64,000 bases of DNA from positions 62,001-126,000 of the forward strand of contig NZ_JAWQUO010000002.1 of NCBI RefSeq assembly GCF_033446605.1. Direction: 5' to 3'. The DNA is from Iodobacter sp025352645 (GTDB taxonomy: Bacteria > Pseudomonadota > Gammaproteobacteria > Burkholderiales > Chitinibacteraceae). The translations under genes were made by a program, and so were the position numbers. Positions 42,618 to 51,809 of this stretch are shown here, piece after piece. The notes under the pieces were generated by a model that was not told the DNA's origin, searched no databases, and saw only the letters and a list, made by a program, of their open reading frames with translations. The first letter of the stretch is position 1. Each line of letters begins with the position of its first letter.

Positions 42618-45600
42618 TTATCTGGCTTTCTGCCAGCGCTTTTGCAAGCCGTCAAAGCTCAGATAAAGCGCAGGGGTGATGTAGAGGGTGATGAGTTGCG
42701 ATAGCACCAAGCCACCGACTACCGCCACACCCATCGGTTGGCGTAGCTCGGCCCCTGCACCTATGCCGATGGCAATTGGCATGGCGCCCATAATGGCGGC
42801 GAGGGTGGTCATCATAATGGGGCGAAAGCGCAATAGACAGGCCTCACGGATGGCTTCTTGTGGGGCTTTGCCTTCTTTGCGCTCGGCTTCTAGTGCAAAG
42901 TCGATCATCATAATGGCGTTTTTCTTGACGATGCCAATCAACAGCAAAATCCCCACCATTGCGATAAAGGTCAGCGGTAGGCCGACGATATCCAGCGCAA
43001 TGAGTGCCCCCACTGCCGCAGAAGGAATGCCTGCCAGAATAGTCAGCGGGTGAATCCAGCTTTCATACAGCACGCCCAGAATCACATAAATCACCGCCAC
43101 AGCCACTAAAATTAGCCAGAGCTGGGTGTTTTGCGACTGCTGGAATACGGCTGCATCGCCAGCAAAAGCGCCAAATACTTTAGCGGGCAGCTGGATTTCT
43201 TGCTTTAGCGCTTCAATACTTGCCGCTGCTTCAGAAAGCGTTTTGCCCTCGGCCATATTAAAAGATAGCGTAACCGCAGGCAGCTGGCCTTGATGGTTGA
43301 TGGCGTTATTGGTCATGATCCGCTCAACACTTGAAAAGGCTGAGATCGGTACTAAGACGCCGCTATTGCTGCGGGCATAGAGCTTATTCAACGCTGATTC
43401 ATCGCGCCGGTAATCGTCAGAGAGTTGCATCAGTACCGAGTAACTATCTTGCGGCAGATAAATAGTGCTGATTTCGCGCTCGCCAAATGCGCCATAGAGT
43501 GTTTCGCGCAGATTTTGCATATCGATACCCAGTGTTTGGGCCTTGTCGCGGTCGATATTTAATCTGGCTTGCAAGCCGCGTTTTTCGGTGTCTGAAGTGA
43601 CTTCGGTAAAGATGGGGTTTTGTCGCATGGCCCGCATCAGCTTTTCAGACCAGTCTCCTAGCTCGCCAGATTGCACGGCTTGCAGCGTGTACTGATAGCG
43701 GCTTTTGGAGCTGCGCGCGCCAATTTTTAAGTTTTGGGTTGGGTTAAAAAACACCGAGATGCCGGTAATGCCGCTGGTGTCTTTACGCAAGCTGGCTACG
43801 GTTTTTTCCATAGAAAGCCGCTGATTGCGTGGCTTGAGGGTAATAAACATTCGGCCACGATTGCCACTGGATAAGCTGGAAACCACCACGTTTACATTGG
43901 GATTTTTTTGGATGCGCTCGGCTACTTCTGTATGCAATTTCAGCATGGCAGGGTAGGCAATATCCTGTGGGCCCTCGCTGCTGGCCTGAATCTGGCCAAG
44001 ATCTTCTTCTGGGAAAAAGCCCTTGGGCATGGATTGATACAGCCAGCCTGTTAGCACAAAGGTGGCCAGCGCGATAATCAGCATCAGCTTGCGTCGGCCT
44101 AGGCTCCAATCCAGCGTGCGCTGATAGCCGCTGAGCACGCGATGAAAGCCACGTTCAAAAAAGCGGCTCCATGCAGGCACATGGGCATCCGGCGCTTCAT
44201 GCTTAATATAACGCGCCGCCAGCATGGGGATCAGCGTGAGCGCTACCACGGCGGATACCATAATTGCGAGGGTCACAACGGCAGCAAACTCATGAAATAA
44301 CAGGCCAATGGTGCCGGGCATAAAGAAAATTGGGATGAACACGGCAATGAGGGACACCGAAATGGATACCACGGTGAAGCCCACTTCTTGCGCGCCCTGA
44401 ATGGCCGCTTCTAATGGCTTCATGCCGTTTTCTACATGGCGCATGATGTTTTCAAGCACCACAATCGCATCATCCACCACCAAACCAATGGCAATGGTTA
44501 GCCCCATCAGCGAGATATTATCCAGGCTATAACCTAGCCAGTGCATCAAGGCAAAGGTGGCAATCAGCGAAATGGGCAGCGATAAAGCAGGGATTAGCGT
44601 GGCTGCGGCGCGGCGTAAAAACAGCAGAATCACCCCCACCACCAGCAGCATGGTCAGCAGCATGGTGAGGTTGACGTCGTGAATGGCTTCGCGCACAGAT
44701 TGCGATCTGTCGTTTAAAACCTGCACATTCACCGATTCAGGCATTTGCGCTTTAAGCTGGGGCAGGGCGGCTTTAATCGCGTCAACCACGGCCACGGTAT
44801 TGGCATCGGATTGGCGCATTACGGCCAGCACAATCGAGCGCTCGCCATTAATCCAGCTACCGCTTTTCACGTCTTGTACGCTGTCTTCCACGGTTGCCAC
44901 ATCAGAGAGGCGTACCGGTTGTTTGTTTTTTTGCGCGACGATTAAGTTAGCAAAGTCGGCGGCGTTTTTAAGCTGTTCGTTGGCTTGCAGCGCTAGTACT
45001 TGGCGATTGCCGTCAAGCTGGCCGACAGGGGTATTGGCATTCGCCGATTTTAGCGCGGCGGATAACTCCGCCAGCGTCATATCCCTTGCCGCCAATCGCT
45101 CTGGGTTGACTTGCACCCGCACTGCAAACCGCTTCTGCCCATAAACCGTCACTTGCGCCACGCCATTCAGGGTAGAAAGCGTGGGTGAGATCAGGTTGTC
45201 ACCATAATCATTCAGCTCGGCCAAGCTCATCGATGGCGAGTTAATTCCTACCATCAGTACCGGTGCATCCGCAGGGTTTACTTTGCGGTAGCTGGGCGGG
45301 CTGGTCATGTCTTTAGGTAGGCCACGCGATGCACGATACAGCGCGGCTTGCACATCCACGGCGGCATCGTCGATATTGCGGTTGGCGTCAAATTCTAGCG
45401 TGATCGATACCTTACCTTGAGTGCTGCTCGAGGTAATAACGGCGAGGCCAGGAATAGTGGAAAACTGCTTTTCTAGCGGGGTGGCCACCGATGTCGCCAT
45501 GGTTTCTGGGCTGGCACCGGGCAAGCTGCCAGACACTTCGATGGTCGGCATATTAAAAGACGGCAGGGCGGAAATCGGTAGGTTAAACCAGGCCACTACC

Positions 45601-45674
45601 CCAGCAACAACGACCGCCAGCCAGAGCAGGGTGGTGGCAATCGGCTTATTAATACTGAGTAGAGAAATATTCAT
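42618..45674 (-). CDS. RND multidrug efflux permease (HAE-1 type)
   Basis: A 1018-residue inner-membrane proton antiporter with 12 membrane helices and two large periplasmic loops. Family marks: the N-terminus NKPIATTLLWLAVVVAGVVA, GASPETMATSVATPLE, and the TM4 proton-relay pair in GLVVDDAIVVLENI. The second half repeats the fold, ending with PLTFIAMVGILLLIGIVKKN. The overall style is MdtB/MdtC-like rather than AcrB. It overlaps the adaptor gene by four bases (45671-45674). No outer-membrane channel gene is adjacent, so a shared TolC-type protein is expected. Confidence 0.94.
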   Translation of the reverse strand: MNISLLSINKPIATTLLWLAVVVAGVVAWFNLPISALPSFNMPTIEVSGSLPGASPETMATSVATPLEKQFSTIPGLAVITSSSTQGKVSITLEFDANRNIDDAAVDVQAALYRASRGLPKDMTSPPSYRKVNPADAPVLMVGINSPSMSLAELNDYGDNLISPTLSTLNGVAQVTVYGQKRFAVRVQVNPERLAARDMTLAELSAALKSANANTPVGQLDGNRQVLALQANEQLKNAADFANLIVAQKNKQPVRLSDVATVEDSVQDVKSGSWINGERSIVLAVMRQSDANTVAVVDAIKAALPQLKAQMPESVNVQVLNDRSQSVREAIHDVNLTMLLTMLLVVGVILLFLRRAAATLIPALSLPISLIATFALMHWLGYSLDNISLMGLTIAIGLVVDDAIVVLENIMRHVENGMKPLEAAIQGAQEVGFTVVSISVSLIAVFIPIFFMPGTIGLLFHEFAAVVTLAIMVSAVVALTLIPMLAARYIKHEAPDAHVPAWSRFFERGFHRVLSGYQRTLDWSLGRRKLMLIIALATFVLTGWLYQSMPKGFFPEEDLGQIQASSEGPQDIAYPAMLKLHTEVAERIQKNPNVNVVVSSLSSGNRGRMFITLKPRNQRLSMEKTVASLRKDTSGITGISVFFNPTQNLKIGARSSKSRYQYTLQAVQSGELGDWSEKLMRAMRQNPIFTEVTSDTEKRGLQARLNIDRDKAQTLGIDMQNLRETLYGAFGEREISTIYLPQDSYSVLMQLSDDYRRDESALNKLYARSNSGVLVPISAFSSVERIMTNNAINHQGQLPAVTLSFNMAEGKTLSEAAASIEALKQEIQLPAKVFGAFAGDAAVFQQSQNTQLWLILVAVAVIYVILGVLYESWIHPLTILAGIPSAAVGALIALDIVGLPLTFIAMVGILLLIGIVKKNAIMMIDFALEAERKEGKAPQEAIREACLLRFRPIMMTTLAAIMGAMPIAIGIGAGAELRQPMGVAVVGGLVLSQLITLYITPALYLSFDGLQKRWQKAR

Positions 45675-46777
45675 TTTGCGGCACTGGCTGGTTTTTTAGC
45701 CTTGGCTGCACTTGCTTCTCTGACCTTGCTGCCTTCGCGCAGATTTTGCCCGCCTTCTTTAACTACGCGCTGATTACTGCCAATACCACTGACAACGGCG
45801 CGCTCGTTTTCTACCTGCAAGAGCTCAACTGGAACCGCTTTAACGGTTTTGTCTGGCTGAATCACAAATACAAAGCGTTGGTCTGGGCCGGTTTGTACCG
45901 CTTGTACCGGCAGAACAACAGCATTTTTTAAGGTGCCCGCAGCAATTTCTACCGGCACAAATGCGCCTGGCCATAGCTGGTTTTTAGGGTTGGCAAACTC
46001 GGCCTTTAAAGTAATTGTGCCTGAGCTGGGATTCACGGTGTTATCGATAAAGCTCAGCTTGCCTTGCAGCTTGCTATCACCGCTAAGCTGCGCGTTGACG
46101 ATGATAGGACGTGGTGCATTTTGCAGGGTGCTTAAGTTGCGCTCAGGCAGGCTAAAGGTCACGGTAATGGGGTTGAGCTGGCTAATGCTCACCAATGGGG
46201 TGGCGATGCTGGGCTGCACATAGCTGCCGGTATGCACTTCAACCAGACCGGCGCGGCCGTTAAGCGGTGCTTTGATTTGTGAATAAGATAAGGTGATCTT
46301 GGCGGCATCTACTGCCGCGCGTTCTGCGCTAAGTGTGGCTTGTAGTGTTTCTAGTTTGCTTTGTGCGTTATCGAGTGCAGTTTTAGAGATAAAACTTTGC
46401 GCTGCCAGCTCTTTTGAGCGCGAATAGTCTCGCTCTGCTGCGGCCAGCTGAGCTTGGCTTTGCGCCAGTTTGGCTACCGCTTGGCGCACATTGGCTTCGT
46501 CTTCCCGCGCATCTAGGCTAAATAACAGCTGCCCAGCATGGATTTGATCACCTTCTTTAAAGTGAACTTGGCGGATCAGACCACTTTTTTGCGGCCTGAT
46601 CTCTACTTGATCTAGTGGAGTCACATGGCCCTGAGCGCTCAGCTTGAGTGCAATATCTGCACTCTGGGTTGTGGTGGCAATCACTTGCTGTGGCGGGCGC
46701 TCGGTTTTTTCTTTAGCGGTTTCTTTGCCACAGCCCGCAAGCAGCAAAACAATCAGGGTCAGGCTTAATTTAGTCAT
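45671..46777 (-). CDS. RND efflux periplasmic adaptor, lipoprotein
   Basis: A 368-residue membrane fusion protein. The N-terminus ends in a lipobox (LLLAGC, Cys16). The lipoyl half-motif VEIRPQKSGLIRQVHFKEGD, the alpha-helical hairpin (about 80-150, AQLAAAERDYSRSKELAAQS), the second lipoyl part (IKAPLNGRAGLVEVHTGSYV) and beta-barrel follow in the usual order. A Lys/Ala-rich tail closes the protein. It is translated with the permease (4-base overlap) and its own start overlaps the end of lplT by eight bases, so all three may be one transcript. Confidence 0.93.
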   Translation of the reverse strand: MTKLSLTLIVLLLAGCGKETAKEKTERPPQQVIATTTQSADIALKLSAQGHVTPLDQVEIRPQKSGLIRQVHFKEGDQIHAGQLLFSLDAREDEANVRQAVAKLAQSQAQLAAAERDYSRSKELAAQSFISKTALDNAQSKLETLQATLSAERAAVDAAKITLSYSQIKAPLNGRAGLVEVHTGSYVQPSIATPLVSISQLNPITVTFSLPERNLSTLQNAPRPIIVNAQLSGDSKLQGKLSFIDNTVNPSSGTITLKAEFANPKNQLWPGAFVPVEIAAGTLKNAVVLPVQAVQTGPDQRFVFVIQPDKTVKAVPVELLQVENERAVVSGIGSNQRVVKEGGQNLREGSKVREASAAKAKKPASAAK

Positions 46778-48062
46778 TCATTATTCCAGCACGAACACCG
46801 CGCCGGAATCGTACGGTGATCGCAATCATTGTCAGAGCCACCATCAGGCCAAAGCCGGTAATAATGGCGTACATAGGAGGGATTCCGCTGATTTGGAATT
46901 GGTGTGTAACGGCGGCACTCGCGCTGGCGGTGATGGGCTGGCTAAAGTATTTCACCATTAAGGCATGAATGCCAACCATCACTAGGATGCCAATATTTTC
47001 ATTAAAGTTTTGTACGGCAATGGAGTGCCCCGCGCCCATCAGTGTATGGCCTCTATGTTGCAGCATGGCGTTTAAAGGCACCACAAAAAAGCCAGATAAG
47101 CAGCCCACAATAAACATCAAAAACGCAGCCAGCCAAGCATTGTGAACAAACAGCATGCCAATCACCAAGATGCCCATGGCAATCCCTGCAGGCAGCACAT
47201 TAAATGCTTTTTTAAGTGGAATACAATGCCCCGCCAATATGGCACCTGCTGCAATGCCAAATGCAACGACAGCCACTAACTGAGTGGCTTGCTCCATAGA
47301 AAAGTTCAACCAAATGATGGCCCAGTTCAATACTACCAAGCGCATGGTGGCGCCTGCACCCCAAAATAAGGTGGTTACCCCCAGCGATAACTGCCCCTGT
47401 GGATCTTTCCAAAGCTTGGCAACGCAGCACCAAAATTCTTTGATTAAAGCAATAGGTTGAAGCTGTAGAGGTTTGAGTTCTACATTCAATTTGGGGATGT
47501 AGCAGTTAAGCCAAGATGCTGCGAGATAAAGCAAAATAATTGCGGCAATAGCAAAGGTGGCAGGGCTAAAGTAAGCCGCTAGATGCGTAGTTTTTAGCCA
47601 AGGCGCAATATGAGATCCAGCCAGTAAGCCGCCTAAGATGGTGCCAAAAATAATAGCGCTGACGGTAGCCCCCTCTAACCAGCCATTGGCAGCAACCAGT
47701 TTTTCATGTGGAAGGTATTCGGTAATGATGCCGTATTTGGCAGGGGAATAAGCGGCAGCGCCAAAACCAACTAAGGCATAGGCCATAATCGGCGGAATGC
47801 CCACTAGCATCCCTAAGCAACCGACTAGCTTAATGCCATTACAAATCATCATTGCTTTACCTTTATGCATGGAGTCTGCAAAAGAGCCAGCAAAGGGGGC
47901 AAGCACTACATAAGAAACGGTAAAGCACCACAGCAGCATAGATAAATGCCATTCGGGTGAGCTTTGCTCCTTAAGGAGTGCCAGCGCGGCAAAGAAAAGG
48001 GCGTTGTCTGCTAGCGCCGATAAAAATTGCGCGCCAAGAATAATGAAAAATCCGCGATCCAT
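46770..48062 (-). CDS. lplT: Lysophospholipid transporter LplT (MFS)
   Basis: A 430-residue major-facilitator protein that flips lysophospholipids across the inner membrane for reacylation. LplT marks: FFIILGAQFLSALADNALFF at the N-terminus, LAPFAGSFADSMHKGKAMM and GFGAAAYSPAKYGIITEYLP. Usually lplT lies beside or is fused to aas (acyltransferase), absent here. Instead its 3' end overlaps an efflux adaptor gene by eight bases. Divergent from alr with 132 bases between. Confidence 0.92.
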   Translation of the reverse strand: MDRGFFIILGAQFLSALADNALFFAALALLKEQSSPEWHLSMLLWCFTVSYVVLAPFAGSFADSMHKGKAMMICNGIKLVGCLGMLVGIPPIMAYALVGFGAAAYSPAKYGIITEYLPHEKLVAANGWLEGATVSAIIFGTILGGLLAGSHIAPWLKTTHLAAYFSPATFAIAAIILLYLAASWLNCYIPKLNVELKPLQLQPIALIKEFWCCVAKLWKDPQGQLSLGVTTLFWGAGATMRLVVLNWAIIWLNFSMEQATQLVAVVAFGIAAGAILAGHCIPLKKAFNVLPAGIAMGILVIGMLFVHNAWLAAFLMFIVGCLSGFFVVPLNAMLQHRGHTLMGAGHSIAVQNFNENIGILVMVGIHALMVKYFSQPITASASAAVTHQFQISGIPPMYAIITGFGLMVALTMIAITVRFRRGVRAGIMND

Positions 48063-48194
48063 CTTGGAGCAATATCCATTTTTATAGTAAGGGGTTTATA
48101 TCACAAAAGAGCATAAGCCGGCATTGTCGCTTTTGCGCCTTACGTATGATTAACAAGGTTTATACTCTAGTCTTTTCTTTGCGATGGTTTTGTC

Positions 48195-49268
48195 ATGACT
48201 CGCCCGATCCGCGCTGTGATTCATACTGCAGCGCTTGCTGCTAACTATGCCCATGCCAAAGCGTGCGCGCCAGCTAGTCAAGTATTTGCCGTTGTAAAGG
48301 CCAATGCATATGGACATGGTATCGCCAATATGGTTGCAGCCTTGCCCAATGTGGATGCTTTTGCCACCTTAGAAATGTCATCAGCACGCTCCCTAAGAGC
48401 GCTTGGGGTGACGCAGCCCATTCTATTATTAGAAGGTGTATTTTCAGCGGCAGAGCTACAGCTCTGTGCTGAGCAGAGCTTTTGGCTAGCGGTACATGAT
48501 GAACGCGGCTTGGCTTGGCTAGAAAGCACGGCTCTGGCGTGTCCAGTGCATGTTTTCTTAAAATTAAATACTGGCATGAATCGGCTAGGATTTCCTGCTG
48601 AGCAAGCGCCAGCCCTTGTGGCCCGCTTGAAGCAGTGCAGCAATGTGGCCAGTATTACGCTGATGGCCCACTTTGCCAGTGCCGATGTACCTGAGCTGGG
48701 TGTGGCGGCGCAGTGTGCACGCTTTGACGCGGCGTGTGTGGGTTTGGATTTACCCAAAACCTTAGCGAATTCGGCCGCGCTCTTGGCTTATCCTGAAACC
48801 CATCATCAATGGGTGCGCCCTGGCATTTCTTTATATGGATCATCCCCATTCAGCACTAAAAGCGCTAAAGAGTTAGGCCTGCAAGCGGCGATGACGCTGA
48901 CCGCAGAAGTGATCGGCGTGCAAAATTTACAAGCAGGCGATGCCGTTGGATATGGCGCTAGTTTTGTTGCTGATCGTGTGATGCGGATTGGTACGGTGGC
49001 ATGTGGCTATGCCGATGGCTATCCACGCCATGCCCCAACCGGCACGCCAGTATTGGTGGATGGAGTGGCTAGCCGTTTAATTGGCCGTATTTCCATGGAT
49101 ATGCTGGCCGTAGACTTGAGTGAGCTGCCCAAAGCTGGGGTGGGCAGCCAAGTTGAGCTGTGGGGAGCAAATCTCTCTATTGATGACGTGGCAACCGCGG
49201 CTGGAACGATAGGCTATGAGCTAATGTGCGCCGTGGCGGCTCGTGTGCCTATTTTTGTTGAGTATTAA
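48195..49268 (+). CDS. alr: Alanine racemase
   Basis: A 357-residue PLP enzyme interconverting L- and D-alanine for peptidoglycan. Lys35 in AVVKANAYGHG is the PLP-binding residue, and Tyr253 in VGYGASF the second catalytic base. RPGISLYG and GRISMDMLAVD are typical. Length matches Alr/DadX. No dadA is adjacent, so alr (biosynthetic) is favoured over dadX. An 8-bp stem with a long loop (49286-49323) follows, without a clear T tract. Confidence 0.95.
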   Translation: MTRPIRAVIHTAALAANYAHAKACAPASQVFAVVKANAYGHGIANMVAALPNVDAFATLEMSSARSLRALGVTQPILLLEGVFSAAELQLCAEQSFWLAVHDERGLAWLESTALACPVHVFLKLNTGMNRLGFPAEQAPALVARLKQCSNVASITLMAHFASADVPELGVAAQCARFDAACVGLDLPKTLANSAALLAYPETHHQWVRPGISLYGSSPFSTKSAKELGLQAAMTLTAEVIGVQNLQAGDAVGYGASFVADRVMRIGTVACGYADGYPRHAPTGTPVLVDGVASRLIGRISMDMLAVDLSELPKAGVGSQVELWGANLSIDDVATAAGTIGYELMCAVAARVPIFVEY

Positions 49269-49495
49269 TTAAGTATATGAAGGGGGGCGTTTGCACATTT
49301 AACAAGGTTGCCAATCAAACGCCTTAACGGCCCTGTTTAAAACATATATTCTTTACTCGTGATGCTTATAGCAAACAAGCATAACAATTCATGCATAAAT
49401 AATGACTTAAACTGTTTTCTTGCTCGAAAAGATGGTCGGGTTTCATTTACAATGATCCTTCCTTTTAAAACCTACCCAAGCAGCAGGTTTGATCC

Positions 49496-50722
49496 ATGGC
49501 ATTGATTGTTCAGAAATACGGTGGCACCTCGGTAGGCACTACCGAGCGGATTAAAAACGTGGCCCGCCGCGTGGCTAAATTCAAAGCAGAAGGGCACGAT
49601 ATTGTGGTGGCCGTTTCTGCAATGTCCGGCGAAACCAATAAGCTGATCGCACTGGCCAAGGAAATTCAGGCCAACCCAGATCCTCGTGAATTGGATGTTA
49701 TTGTCTCAACCGGTGAGCAAGTCACCATTGGTTTACTCGCCATGGCGCTGAAAGAAATCGGCGTTGACGCAGTGAGCTACACCGGTGCTCAGGTCAAAAT
49801 CCTGACCGACAGCGCGCATACCAAGGCGCGTATCCAACATATCGACGATGCACCGATGCGTGCTGATCTGGCCGCTGGCCGTGTGGTGATTGTGGCGGGC
49901 TTTCAGGGGGTGGATGCACAAGGCAATATCACCACCTTGGGCCGTGGCGGCTCGGATACCACAGGCGTTGCGCTGGCCGCAGCCCTAAAGGCGGATGAAT
50001 GCCAGATCTACACCGATGTAGATGGCGTTTACACCACTGATCCGCGTGTAGTGCCTGAAGCACGCAAGCTTTCTACCATCACCTTTGAAGAAATGCTGGA
50101 AATGGCCAGCCTAGGTTCAAAGGTATTACAGACCCGTTCGGTTGAATTTGCCGGTAAATACAATGTGAAATTACGTGTCTTGTCTTCCTTCCAAGAAGAG
50201 GGCGAGGGCACGCTGATTACCTTCGAGGAAGACAGCAAGATGGAAAAACCCGTTATCTCCGGCATTGCCTTTAATCGCGATGAAGCACGTATCAATGTGA
50301 TTGGCGTACCGGACAAGCCGGGCATTGCCTACCAAATCCTCGGCCCTGTTGCGGATGCAAATATCGATGTTGATATGATTATCCAAAACGTGGGCCAAGA
50401 TGGCACAACCGATTTTTCTTTTACCGTGCCTAAAAATGATCTAGGCCGTGCGATCAAAGTATTAGAAGGCGCACAAAGCCAGATCAGCGCTCGTCAGATC
50501 AATGGCGACGATAAAATCTGTAAAGTATCTATTGTGGGCGTAGGCATGCGCTCACACGTTGGGGTGGCCTCAACGATGTTCCGCACTTTGGCTGAAGAAG
50601 GGATCAATATTCAAATGATTTCAACTTCTGAGATTAAAATCTCGGTCGTGGTGGATGAAAAGTACCTTGAATTAGCCGTTCGCGTGCTGCACAAAGCTTT
50701 TGGTTTAGAGTCGATTTCTTAA
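49496..50722 (+). CDS. lysC: Aspartate kinase
   Basis: A 408-residue enzyme phosphorylating aspartate, first step to lysine, threonine, methionine and diaminopimelate. N-terminal VQKYGGTSVG, then TLGRGGSDTTGVALAAALKA and YTDVDGVYTTDPRVVPEARK form the kinase site. Two C-terminal ACT domains (about 265-400) bind feedback amino acids. Its length and KYGGTSVG start are those of the single-function class found in betaproteobacteria. The 227-base leader was checked by eye for a lysine riboswitch and none was seen. Confidence 0.96.
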   Translation: MALIVQKYGGTSVGTTERIKNVARRVAKFKAEGHDIVVAVSAMSGETNKLIALAKEIQANPDPRELDVIVSTGEQVTIGLLAMALKEIGVDAVSYTGAQVKILTDSAHTKARIQHIDDAPMRADLAAGRVVIVAGFQGVDAQGNITTLGRGGSDTTGVALAAALKADECQIYTDVDGVYTTDPRVVPEARKLSTITFEEMLEMASLGSKVLQTRSVEFAGKYNVKLRVLSSFQEEGEGTLITFEEDSKMEKPVISGIAFNRDEARINVIGVPDKPGIAYQILGPVADANIDVDMIIQNVGQDGTTDFSFTVPKNDLGRAIKVLEGAQSQISARQINGDDKICKVSIVGVGMRSHVGVASTMFRTLAEEGINIQMISTSEIKISVVVDEKYLELAVRVLHKAFGLESIS

Positions 50723-50796
50723 AACCAGTAAAGTTGATTGCTTTTTCTCTGCGCTAAAACAAAGTTTGTCAGTTTTTTTGCAGGGATTAAGATTTA

Positions 50797-50837
50797 AACA
50801 AAGGGGCACAGAATATTTTATTCTGTGCCCCTTTGTT
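50797..50837 (+). terminator. Terminator after lysC
   Basis: AACAAAGGGGCACAGAATA pairs with TATTCTGTGCCCCTTTGTT around a short TTT loop, 75 bases after the lysC stop. The stem is perfect over about 16 bp. Confidence 0.85.
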
Positions 50838-50928
50838 ATTTACCCTTACAAAACAAACTACTAGCTTGTGGCTGATCTGGGCGTGTAAGGAAAAGGCTTA
50901 AATACTTAAATTAATTGCGGATTGGCGG

Positions 50929-50957
50929 TTGACGGCCCTGCGGTGTTTGCGTAGTAT
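50929..50957 (+). promoter_or_regulatory. Promoter of the tRNA cluster
   Basis: TTGACG (50929-50934), a 17-bp spacer and TAGTAT (50952-50957) lie 13 bases upstream of the first tRNA gene; this is a near-consensus sigma-70 promoter. Confidence 0.75.
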
Positions 50958-50970
50958 TCGGGTCCTTGAC

Positions 50971-51063
50971 GGAGAGTTGGCCGAGTGGTCGAAGGCACTC
51001 CCCTGCTAAGGGAGCATACGGGCAAAACCTGTATCGAGGGTTCGAATCCCTTGCTCTCCGCCA
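50971..51063 (+). tRNA. tRNA-Ser (GCT)
   Basis: 93 nt including encoded CCA. Acceptor GGAGAGT pairs with GCTCTCC, a long variable arm is present, and the anticodon loop contains GCT. It is the first gene of the cluster. Confidence 0.97.
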
Positions 51064-51070
51064 AGCATTT

Positions 51071-51147
51071 GCGGCTGTAGCTCAGTTGGATAGAGTATCT
51101 GGCTACGAACCAGAGGGTCAGGAGTTCGAATCTCTTCAGCCGCACCA
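51071..51147 (+). tRNA. tRNA-Arg (ACG), copy 1
   Basis: 77 nt with encoded CCA; acceptor GCGGCTG/CAGCCGC; loop CTACGAA gives anticodon ACG, read as ICG after deamination. It is identical to copies 2 and 3. Confidence 0.97.
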
Positions 51148-51203
51148 TTAGTTCTGCTAATTCACTTTTGTGAATCGGTAATACTAAAAAGATTTAAAAG
51201 TAC

Positions 51204-51278
51204 GATCCCATAGTTTAGCGGTTAGAACACTGCCCTTTCACGGCGGCGGCCGGGGTTCGATTCCCCGTGGGATCGCCA
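51204..51278 (+). tRNA. tRNA-Glu (TTC), copy 1
   Basis: 75 nt with CCA; acceptor GATCCCA/TGGGATC; loop CTTTCAC gives anticodon TTC. It is identical to copies 2 and 3. Confidence 0.97.
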
Positions 51279-51311
51279 AGATTAAGTAAGAAAAGTAAGT
51301 TCGGAATGATC

Positions 51312-51335
51312 AGGCCGGCTAAGCCGGCTTTTTTA
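51312..51335 (+). terminator. Terminator-like hairpin inside the tRNA cluster
   Basis: GCCGGC, a 3-base gap and GCCGGC (self-complementary, so they pair) are followed by a run of T. It sits between Glu copy 1 and Arg copy 2, so it may cut the cluster into two units or attenuate the downstream tRNAs. Confidence 0.75.
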
Positions 51336-51354
51336 TTTCTACAGATTATAAGCT

Positions 51355-51431
51355 GCGGCTGTAGCTCAGTTGGATAGAGTATCTGGCTACGAACCAGAGG
51401 GTCAGGAGTTCGAATCTCTTCAGCCGCACCA
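51355..51431 (+). tRNA. tRNA-Arg (ACG), copy 2
   Basis: Identical 77-nt sequence to copy 1, placed downstream of the internal terminator-like hairpin; no separate promoter was recognised with confidence. Confidence 0.97.
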
Positions 51432-51455
51432 ATAATCTGTTTGTACTAAAAGTAT

Positions 51456-51530
51456 GATCCCATAGTTTAGCGGTTAGAACACTGCCCTTTCACGGCGGCG
51501 GCCGGGGTTCGATTCCCCGTGGGATCGCCA
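51456..51530 (+). tRNA. tRNA-Glu (TTC), copy 2
   Basis: Identical 75-nt sequence to copy 1, 24 bases after Arg copy 2. Confidence 0.97.
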
Positions 51531-51557
51531 AGATTTTTAGTATATAGTAGTAACGTT

Positions 51558-51634
51558 GCGGCTGTAGCTCAGTTGGATAGAGTATCTGGCTACGAACCAG
51601 AGGGTCAGGAGTTCGAATCTCTTCAGCCGCACCA
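51558..51634 (+). tRNA. tRNA-Arg (ACG), copy 3
   Basis: Identical 77-nt sequence to copies 1 and 2. Confidence 0.97.
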
Positions 51635-51659
51635 AGTATTTGCGTAGCATCAAAAGTAT

Positions 51660-51734
51660 GATCCCATAGTTTAGCGGTTAGAACACTGCCCTTTCACGGC
51701 GGCGGCCGGGGTTCGATTCCCCGTGGGATCGCCA
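51660..51734 (+). tRNA. tRNA-Glu (TTC), copy 3
   Basis: Identical 75-nt sequence; the last tRNA of the cluster. The Arg-Glu spacers of copies 2 and 3 both end in AAAAGTAT, supporting recent unit duplication. Confidence 0.97.
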
Positions 51735-51750
51735 GTATTAGTAATGTAAA

Positions 51751-51784
51751 TAACCACTCACCTTGCCGGTTGAGTGGTTTTTTT
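51751..51784 (+). terminator. Terminator of the tRNA cluster
   Basis: AACCACTCA / TGAGTGGTT stem followed by a run of T, 17 bases after the last tRNA; it may also serve the convergent LysR gene. Confidence 0.9.
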
Positions 51785-51809
51785 ACGTCTTAAACTCTTC
51801 ATCCAATCT

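Noticed and set aside
49269..49495. Lysine riboswitch upstream of lysC
   Set aside because: 227 bases are available and one 8-bp stem is visible, but conserved lysine-riboswitch core motifs could not be seen.
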